64,000 nucleotides of DNA from CBDCIS01 sp965217565 (lineage in GTDB: Bacteria; Chloroflexota; Dehalococcoidia; Lucifugimonadales; CATOSD01): NCBI GenBank assembly GCA_965217565.1, contig CBDCIS010000002.1, positions 1-64,000 of the forward strand, given 5' to 3'. Positions 58,081 through 64,000 of this stretch are shown piece by piece; the first letter of the stretch is position 1, and each line of letters begins with the position of its first letter. Position numbers and translations under genes: made by a program. The notes under the pieces are model-generated. The model saw only the letters and a list, made by a program, of their open reading frames with translations. It made no database searches and was not told where the DNA came from.

Positions 58081-60045
58081 ATGACACTTCGAAGACCTAA
58101 AATGCGAAGCAAGACTGCGGTAGCCATGGCGCTGCTGTTGATTGCGGTCGTCGCCGCCTCAATGTCCGTCGCGCCGAGGAGTACGGTCCTCGCCCAGTCT
58201 TCCGGCATCTGCAACCGCACCCAGGAAGTGCGGGACGCCATTCTCGCCAAGCTGTCCGACGTCAGCGACTGCGCCAATGTCACCGACTCACACCTGGCGG
58301 GCATAACGGGCGACCTGACCCTTTCCAACAAGAGCATCTCTGCACTCAAGGCCGGAGACTTCCAGGGGCTGAGCGGCCTGGAGCAGCTCTACCTCGACAC
58401 CAACGACCTGAGCGACCTACCGGACGGCATCTTCGAGGGCCTCGAAAGCCTAGACACCCTGTGGCTGAACTTCAATACGGGGTCTCCCTTCAGCCTCACG
58501 ATGACGCTGGAGCAGGAGGGCTCGAACTCGGTGGTGGTCAAGGTCGCCGAGGGCGCGCCCTTCGACATGGAAATCACGCTGTCCGCCGAAGGCGGCACAC
58601 TGTCCTCGACGACGGTCACAGTCGAGGGAGGCAGCCTCAAGAGCGAGGCAGTCAGCGTCTCGCCCAGCGACAAGAGCCGGGTACAGACCGCCGACGTGCA
58701 GGTGACCGTGAGCGTGGAGTCGTCCGACTTCAGCGCCACAGACTATTCGAACTACTTTGGCCTCACGTGGGAAGAGGCCGACGATCTTGAAATCACGCTG
58801 GCGGCTCCGCCGGGGATATGCGGCCGGACCCAGGAGGTGCAGGACGCCATTCTGGCCCTGCTGTCCGACGTCAGCGACTGCGCCGACGTCACGGACGCGC
58901 ACTTGGCCGGCATAGCCAAGTTGGTCGTCAACTTCACAAGAGCCACGTCCATCAAGTCCGGGGACTTCGCTGGACTCAGCTCCATGACGTGGCTTCAACC
59001 ACGCGGCTCCTCCTACATCAGGTCGGTGCCCGAGGACGTATTCGACGGGCTTAGCAACCTGCAGAGGCTCTACCTTAGCCTCAACCTCACGGCGCTGCCG
59101 GAGGATGTGTTCGACGGCCTCAGCAGTCTGCAGATACTGGTCCTGGGGGCCAACCAGATAAGGGCGTTGCCGGAGGACGTGTTCGACGGGCTCACCAGCC
59201 TGACGGACCTGCGTCTGCACAATAACCAGCTTGCGGCGCTGCCGGAGGACGTGTTCGACGGCCTCAGCAGCCTGGAGAACCTGGCGCTCTCCGTCAACAA
59301 CATCAGCGAGCTGCACAAGGACCTGTTCGACAGCCTGGACAACCTCGACGGGCTGATACTCACCAAGAACAAGCTGAGTGCATTGCCAAATGGGCTGTTT
59401 CAGGGCCTTGGCGATCTGGAAACCCTCTATTTGGCGAACAACCCCGGGTCGCCCTTCACGTTCACCGCAGAGCTGGAGCAGCGGGGCGACAACGGCGTGG
59501 TGGTCAAGGTCGCCGAGGGAGCGCCCTTCAACATGTCGGTCACCCTGAACTTCAAGGCGGGGACGCTTTCTTCCAACCTGATCGTCTCCGTAAACGGCGG
59601 CGATCTGGAGAGCGGTGTCATCACCTCCCCGATAAGCGACGACGACGGCGTGATGGTCTCCGTGGTCGCCGCCGCCTTTCTGGAGGGTTCATACCAGGGC
59701 ATCCAGACCGGCCTTGGCGATAGCCTCACCCTCTCGTCTGCGTCGCAGTCCAACACTCCGGCAACCGGCGCTCCCAACATTAGCGGCACTGCGCAGGTGG
59801 GCCAGACCCTGACGGCAGGCACGTCCGGAATCTCTGACGCCGACCGGCTGACTAACGTGTCCTACAGCTACCAGTGGCAGGCCGACGACACCGAGATCGA
59901 CGGGGAGACGAGCTCCACCTACACGGTCCAATCGTCCGACAACGGCAAGGTCATCAAGGTGCGAGTGAGCTTCACGGACGACGCGGGCTACGCGGAGTCG
60001 CTGACCAGTGAGGGAACCTCAGCGGTGGTAATGGGCGGGCTATGA
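58081..60045 (+). CDS. Secreted Cys-capped LRR protein with Ig-like C-terminus
   Basis: 654 residues; start ATG 58081 (58102 is an alternative). Signal KTAVAMALLLIAVVAASMSV ending near VLAQ. Two units each begin with a Cys cap, RTQEVRDAILAKLSDVSDC and RTQEVQDAILALLSDVSDC, followed by bacterial-type LRRs of 24 residues (LPEDVFDGLSSLQILVLGAN) and a beta domain (VVVKVAEGAPFDMEITLSAE). The C-terminal 90 residues (NISGTAQVGQTLTAGTSG, YQWQADDTEIDGE) form an Ig-like domain. No lipobox, so secreted or held by other means. First gene behind leader copy 3 and of a five-gene plus-strand run. Confidence 0.88.
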   Translation: MTLRRPKMRSKTAVAMALLLIAVVAASMSVAPRSTVLAQSSGICNRTQEVRDAILAKLSDVSDCANVTDSHLAGITGDLTLSNKSISALKAGDFQGLSGLEQLYLDTNDLSDLPDGIFEGLESLDTLWLNFNTGSPFSLTMTLEQEGSNSVVVKVAEGAPFDMEITLSAEGGTLSSTTVTVEGGSLKSEAVSVSPSDKSRVQTADVQVTVSVESSDFSATDYSNYFGLTWEEADDLEITLAAPPGICGRTQEVQDAILALLSDVSDCADVTDAHLAGIAKLVVNFTRATSIKSGDFAGLSSMTWLQPRGSSYIRSVPEDVFDGLSNLQRLYLSLNLTALPEDVFDGLSSLQILVLGANQIRALPEDVFDGLTSLTDLRLHNNQLAALPEDVFDGLSSLENLALSVNNISELHKDLFDSLDNLDGLILTKNKLSALPNGLFQGLGDLETLYLANNPGSPFTFTAELEQRGDNGVVVKVAEGAPFNMSVTLNFKAGTLSSNLIVSVNGGDLESGVITSPISDDDGVMVSVVAAAFLEGSYQGIQTGLGDSLTLSSASQSNTPATGAPNISGTAQVGQTLTAGTSGISDADRLTNVSYSYQWQADDTEIDGETSSTYTVQSSDNGKVIKVRVSFTDDAGYAESLTSEGTSAVVMGGL

Positions 60046-60106
60046 CGATTCAACCCCCTCAGCGGACCCAAGGGAAAGCTCCCAAGTCCACAGGGAGAGG
60101 AACAAG

Positions 60107-61498
60107 ATGGCTATAAGGATTGGAGCAGTAAGATGGAAACTGGCATGGGCGCTTGTGGGTGGAGCGCTCATAGGAATCATCGGACTATTCGCAGTCGACG
60201 GTCTGCCCTCGGTGTCGGCCCAGACCGACACGACGGCTCCAACCATCTCGTCTGTCGCCATCACCAGCGACACCGATGAAGACGACGCCGACCTAGGTGC
60301 CTACATGGTCGGCCGATCTGGCGGCAGCATTGTGCAATCGACCAGCTGGGCTTCGGGCGTCTACCGCATCGGCGACGATGTTCAGGTGACGGTGACGTTC
60401 AGCGAGAACATTACCGTTACAGGCGCGCCCCAGCTCGAACTGGACATCGGCGGGAGCGCCAAAGCTGCTGGCTATGAGAGCGTCACAACGACCAGTGTGG
60501 TCTTCAGCTACACGGTGGAAGAGGGCGTCTCGGACGACGACGGAATCGCCATAAACGCCAATAAGCTAACTCTGAACGGCGGCAACATCAAGGATGGGAC
60601 GGACAATGACGCCAGCCTATCCCACGCCGCCCTGGCTGCTCAGGACGGACACAAGGTTGACGGCGTTCGCCCGAGGTTGAAGATAACCGCGAGCGACAGA
60701 CTCAAGTTTATGGCAAGCTCGGACGGATCTGACGGGGCATACACCACAGACGAAGAGCTGATAGTCAGAGTAACGTTTACCGAAGCAGGAGTTCGGGGCA
60801 GCGTCTCCGGTCTGCCGTACGTTACATTGAACTTCGAGGGCGGTGAAACAGGGGAGGCCAAGTGGGATACTTCCCTAATATTTAGCCCTACACAGTATCC
60901 TCTCGTTCGCTTTTTCTCCTACGTTGTACAGGAAGGAGATTTGGACAGTGACGGGCCGACCATTAGCGCCAACTCGGTAGACCTCAATGGAGGATTCATT
61001 AGAGACGCAGCGGGCAACGATGCCATTCTAACCCACTCGGCCGTAGCTGCCGACTCATCCTTCATAGTGGATGCGGTTGCCCCAACCGTTTCGTCTATCG
61101 CCCTTACCTCCGACCCGGGGGATGACGACACCTATGGGACCGGGGACAAGATCGAAGTCACCGTGACCTTCAGCGAGAATATGAGCGTTCCTACAAGCAT
61201 CAGTTGTAGCAGCGAAGTTGTTCATTGCAAAGCCGAGCTTGCGCTTGACATAGGAGGCACAGCCAGAACCGCCGCCTATGAGAGCCACGACGGCGCGGAG
61301 GTGGTCTATGCCTACACCGTGCAGGCTGGGGACACTGACGACAACGGCATCTCCATCGGCGCCAATGAGCTGACAGGTCAACAGATCAAGGATGCCACAG
61401 GGAAGTTCGGATACGGAATAAACGCCGCTGATTTGAGCCACGACGCCGTTGCCGACGACTCAGGCCACAAGGTAGCGGCGGACATCGGGGGCCTCTAG
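60107..61498 (+). CDS. Secreted SwmB-like repeat protein 1
   Basis: 463 residues. Signal GAVRWKLAWALVGGALIGII GLFAVDGLPSVSAQ. Three beta-sandwich repeats follow, each with a pattern such as GDDVQVTVTFSENITVTGAP, LELDIGGSAKAAGYES, FSYTVEEGVSDDDGIAI and ANKLTLNGGNIKD, typical of SwmB/bacterial Ig-like surface domains. The second repeat is more divergent. Many acidic DDDG sequences may bind calcium. Ends in IGGL, as does the next gene. AGAGGAACAAG upstream, 12 bases before the next gene's identical leader. Confidence 0.85.
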   Translation: MAIRIGAVRWKLAWALVGGALIGIIGLFAVDGLPSVSAQTDTTAPTISSVAITSDTDEDDADLGAYMVGRSGGSIVQSTSWASGVYRIGDDVQVTVTFSENITVTGAPQLELDIGGSAKAAGYESVTTTSVVFSYTVEEGVSDDDGIAINANKLTLNGGNIKDGTDNDASLSHAALAAQDGHKVDGVRPRLKITASDRLKFMASSDGSDGAYTTDEELIVRVTFTEAGVRGSVSGLPYVTLNFEGGETGEAKWDTSLIFSPTQYPLVRFFSYVVQEGDLDSDGPTISANSVDLNGGFIRDAAGNDAILTHSAVAADSSFIVDAVAPTVSSIALTSDPGDDDTYGTGDKIEVTVTFSENMSVPTSISCSSEVVHCKAELALDIGGTARTAAYESHDGAEVVYAYTVQAGDTDDNGISIGANELTGQQIKDATGKFGYGINAADLSHDAVADDSGHKVAADIGGL

Positions 61499-61509
61499 AG
61501 AGGAACAAG

Positions 61510-62448
61510 ATGGCTATAAGGATTGGAACAGTAAGATGGAAATTGGCATGGGCGCTTGTGGGTGGAGCGCTCATGGGAATCATCGGACTATTCGCAGTCG
61601 ACGGTCTGCCGTCGGTGTCGGCTCAGACCGACACGATGGCTCCAACTATCTCGTCTGTTGCCATCACCAGCGACACTGACGATGCCGACTCCTCCTTCGA
61701 TGATGATGGCGTCTACGGCATCGACGACAGTATCAAGGTAACGGTGACGTTCAGCGAGACCGTCACCGTTACGGGCGCACCCCAACTCGAACTGGACATC
61801 GGCGGGAGCGCCAAAGCTGCTTCTTACGAGAGCGTCACAACTGCCAATGTGGTCTTCAGCTACACGGTGGAAGAGGGCGTCTCGGACGACGATGGAATCG
61901 CCATGAGCGCCAACAAGCTGACCCTCAACGGCGGCAGCATCAAGGACGCGGCAAACAATGCGGCCGACCTGTCCCATGTTGCACTGGCCGTCCAGGAGGG
62001 CCATAAAGTGGACGGGGTTCGCCCGACCATATCGGCCGTTTCCTTCGTTTCAAGTACCGGAGGAAGAGATGGCGTCTACTCCGCCGGAGAAAAGCTCGTT
62101 ACTGATGTGGAGTTCAGCGAAGACGTAGTCGCCACCGGCACACCCCAACTGGAACTGGACTTTGAGGGTACGGCCAAATTGGCTGACTTCGACTACGCCG
62201 TGCCCAAATGTGAGGGACCATTCTCCTGCCTCTTCAGCCCCGGACCCTTCGCTGTCCGAGGAGTCCGGCTGGTGTTCGGCTATACGGTACTGAGCGGCGA
62301 CTCGGATAGTGACGGGGTTGCCGTCGGCGCGAACGCAGTGAGCTTGAACGGCGGCGCCATTAAGGACGCCGCTGGAAACGACGCTGTTCTAACTCACGAC
62401 GCCGTTGCCGAAGATGCGAACTTCAAGGTGAACATTGGGGGCTTATAA
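61510..62448 (+). CDS. Secreted SwmB-like repeat protein 2
   Basis: 312 residues with a signal almost identical to the previous protein (GTVRWKLAWALVGGALMGII) and two SwmB-like repeats (DDSIKVTVTFSETVTVTGAP, GEKLVTDVEFSEDVVATGTP). The ribosome-binding region and the first 50 codons are nearly the same at DNA level as in the previous gene, so this is a recent tandem duplication, with the later repeats diverged. It starts 12 bases after the previous stop and is certainly co-transcribed. Presumed surface layer or adhesive role. Confidence 0.85.
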   Translation: MAIRIGTVRWKLAWALVGGALMGIIGLFAVDGLPSVSAQTDTMAPTISSVAITSDTDDADSSFDDDGVYGIDDSIKVTVTFSETVTVTGAPQLELDIGGSAKAASYESVTTANVVFSYTVEEGVSDDDGIAMSANKLTLNGGSIKDAANNAADLSHVALAVQEGHKVDGVRPTISAVSFVSSTGGRDGVYSAGEKLVTDVEFSEDVVATGTPQLELDFEGTAKLADFDYAVPKCEGPFSCLFSPGPFAVRGVRLVFGYTVLSGDSDSDGVAVGANAVSLNGGAIKDAAGNDAVLTHDAVAEDANFKVNIGGL

Positions 62449-62507
62449 AGGGCTGTAGGGAACCGCCACTTGCATCGGCCTGAAATGTAGGAGCATCGAG
62501 GAGCAAA

Positions 62508-63818
62508 TTGACCGTATTGACGGACTGGTTCAGCATAAAGCACGCAGCTATCCTGCTCGCGGCGCTTGCGGTCACCGCCGCGCTGGCGGCAGGTCTCGCC
62601 CTCCCCACGAATCACGGCACAGCCCTGGCGCAAGCCGTCACCCCTACCCCTACCCCCACTCCAACTCCAACGCCGGGCATCTGCGGCCGCACGCAGAAGG
62701 TGCAGGACGCCATCCTTGCCAAGCTGTCAGACGTTACCGCCTGCGGGGACGTCACCGACGCGAACCTGTCCGGGATAACCGGGACGCTTGCCCTCTCCGA
62801 TATGGGTGTGACCACGCTCAAGTCCGGGGACTTCGCCGGTCTCAGCGGGTTGACGGAGCTGAAACTGGACGACAACCAGATCAGCTCGCTGCCCGAGGAC
62901 ATCTTCTCCGGACTCGCCGGACTCGAACGCCTGAACCTGACCTTCACCGAGGTGAGCTCGCTCCCGGCGAACCTGTTCGACGGCCTGACCAACCTACAGA
63001 ACCTGAAGCTGTACCAGAACGGTCTTACGGCGCTGCCTGAGGAAATATTCGATGGCCTGACCAACCTGAAGGATCTCACATTCACCGCCAACAAGGTCAG
63101 CGCGCTCCCGGAGAACGTGTTCGATGGGCTAACTAGCCTCAACTCACTGGAGCTCCCCAGGAATTCGGTCGCTGCATTGCCGGAGGAGGTGTTCGACGGG
63201 CTCACCAACCTGATGGCCCTGAACCTGCACCAGAACAAGATCACCGCGCTGCCCGAGGGGGTGTTCGACGGCCTCGGCAATTTGACGTGGTTGTACCTGA
63301 GCAGGAACGAGCTCACGGCGTTGCCCTCGGGCGTATTCGAAGACCTTGGCCAACTGCAGCAACTGACCCTATTCAACAACAAAATCACGGCGTTGCCCTC
63401 AGGCGCGTTCGAGGGTCTGGGCGATTTGAATTCCTTAGTCATGAGTCATAACCAGATATCAACATTGCCCGCAGGCGTGTTCGAAGGCCTCGGAAATCTG
63501 AATAGCGTGGAATTCGACTACAACACCGGGGCGCCGTTCACCATCACCGCGGAGTTGGAAAAGAAAGGCGCCGGTGTGGTCGTCAGTATCGACGAGGGAG
63601 CGCCGTCTTCGTTGTCGGTAACCCTTTCGGCCACAGGAGGCACGCTTTCCACCCAGACTGTCACCATCGCTCGCGGCGCCCTGGAGAGCGAGACCATCAC
63701 CGTGACGGCCTCCGGCACGGTCACGGTCAGCGTCGATTCGGTTGCTAAGAGTGGGACCAGGCTCATGGGTCTTGAGATAGTCGCCGGCAGCGACCTGACG
63801 CTCGTTGGCGGGTTGTAG
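62508..63818 (+). CDS. Secreted Cys-capped LRR protein 2
   Basis: 436 residues from TTG 62508 (GAGGAG upstream). Signal HAAILLAALAVTAALAAGLA, short Pro-Thr linker, Cys cap GICGRTQKVQDAILAKLSDV TAC, then eleven LRRs of 24 residues (LPEEVFDGLTNLMALNLHQN) and a beta domain with VVVSIDEGAPSSLSVTLSAT G. It resembles one unit of the 58081 protein. Repeats diverge in nucleotide sequence, so they are older than those in the giant lipoprotein. Ends in VGGL like its neighbours. Confidence 0.88.
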   Translation: MTVLTDWFSIKHAAILLAALAVTAALAAGLALPTNHGTALAQAVTPTPTPTPTPTPGICGRTQKVQDAILAKLSDVTACGDVTDANLSGITGTLALSDMGVTTLKSGDFAGLSGLTELKLDDNQISSLPEDIFSGLAGLERLNLTFTEVSSLPANLFDGLTNLQNLKLYQNGLTALPEEIFDGLTNLKDLTFTANKVSALPENVFDGLTSLNSLELPRNSVAALPEEVFDGLTNLMALNLHQNKITALPEGVFDGLGNLTWLYLSRNELTALPSGVFEDLGQLQQLTLFNNKITALPSGAFEGLGDLNSLVMSHNQISTLPAGVFEGLGNLNSVEFDYNTGAPFTITAELEKKGAGVVVSIDEGAPSSLSVTLSATGGTLSTQTVTIARGALESETITVTASGTVTVSVDSVAKSGTRLMGLEIVAGSDLTLVGGL

Positions 63819-63845
63819 AAAGCCCGAATCAGGAGGACAGTTCCG

Positions 63846-64000
63846 ATGAATATTGCACACCGACTCGGGCTCAGGGGAACGCTCATCACGCTTGGGGTAG
63901 TGCTGGCGCTGGCAGCGGTCGTGACGACCTCGAATACCCCCGTCCACGCCAGCTCGCATCCCGACTTGCAGGTGGGAACGCACGTGCTCGCCACGCCCCC
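63846..64000 (+). CDS. Start of another exported protein (cut by the right edge)
   Basis: ATG 63846 follows AGGAGGACA. The 51 visible codons give a signal peptide (GLRGTLITLGVVLALAAVVT TSNTPVHASS) and a few mature residues (HPDLQVGTHVLATPP). The spacing of 27 bases from the previous stop suggests the same operon. Function cannot be told. Confidence 0.8.
   Translation, partial: MNIAHRLGLRGTLITLGVVLALAAVVTTSNTPVHASSHPDLQVGTHVLATP

Overview
This window looks like an accessory chromosomal region of an uncultured, GC-rich bacterium, most likely a Chloroflexota member of the SAR202/Dehalococcoidia kind. That placement is an inference from protein style: many lipoproteins with long Pro-Thr linkers, cysteine-capped leucine-rich-repeat (LRR) proteins, a type II glutamine synthetase, and dense IS and defence debris. 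No rRNA, tRNA or CRISPR array was seen.

Bases 1-7160 are a decaying mobile cassette. A large serine recombinase, cut by the left edge, is followed by a PRTRC-like ubiquitin-conjugation gene set: ubiquitin-like protein (Ubl), helical protein, E2-like, JAB peptidase and E1/ThiF-like, then DUF2958 and an acidic protein. A group II intron splits the Ubl gene after codon 5, and removing it rejoins the gene in frame. The intron's maturase has lost its YADD region. The E2, JAB, E1 and DUF2958 genes each carry frameshifts. The cassette ends inside a von Willebrand A lipoprotein gene.

Bases 7160-16700 hold ordinary genes (vWA lipoprotein, oligopeptide-binding protein, a peptidase-MA lipoprotein with a hexanucleotide repeat, Yip1-like protein, glutamine synthetase) mixed with RtcB, IS3 and IS1182 fragments. 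Bases 16800-22000 are a graveyard: an IS1380 element with a broken transposase, a TolB-like gene with a nonsense codon, a nuclease-methylase fused to an IS3 transposase fragment, and a nucleotidyltransferase gene paired with an antitoxin-like gene that has lost its HTH. Bases 22000-32120 are better kept: recN, a frameshifted metallo-beta-lactamase-fold gene, an acyl-CoA synthetase/carrier/acyltransferase fusion, and a SNF2 helicase-SWIM operon. Bases 32300-37160 are again debris: IS1182, a truncated nuclease-NTPase, DUF262, a ribbon-helix-helix gene, a serine recombinase N-terminus and a NYN gene.

Bases 37200-64000 form a surface-protein province. It holds giant or repeat-rich lipoproteins (LRR, cysteine-bearing fibronectin-like modules, GLUG, ankyrin), two HExxH lipoproteins of which one is split by an IS630 element, and a run of LRR and SwmB-like exported proteins next to a divergent histidine kinase/response regulator pair. 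A 230-440 bp noncoding sequence recurs three times, each time ahead of such genes. The first copy still carries the start of a kinase gene and the third lies beside the complete kinase. This suggests one two-component-linked surface locus was duplicated and two copies then eroded.
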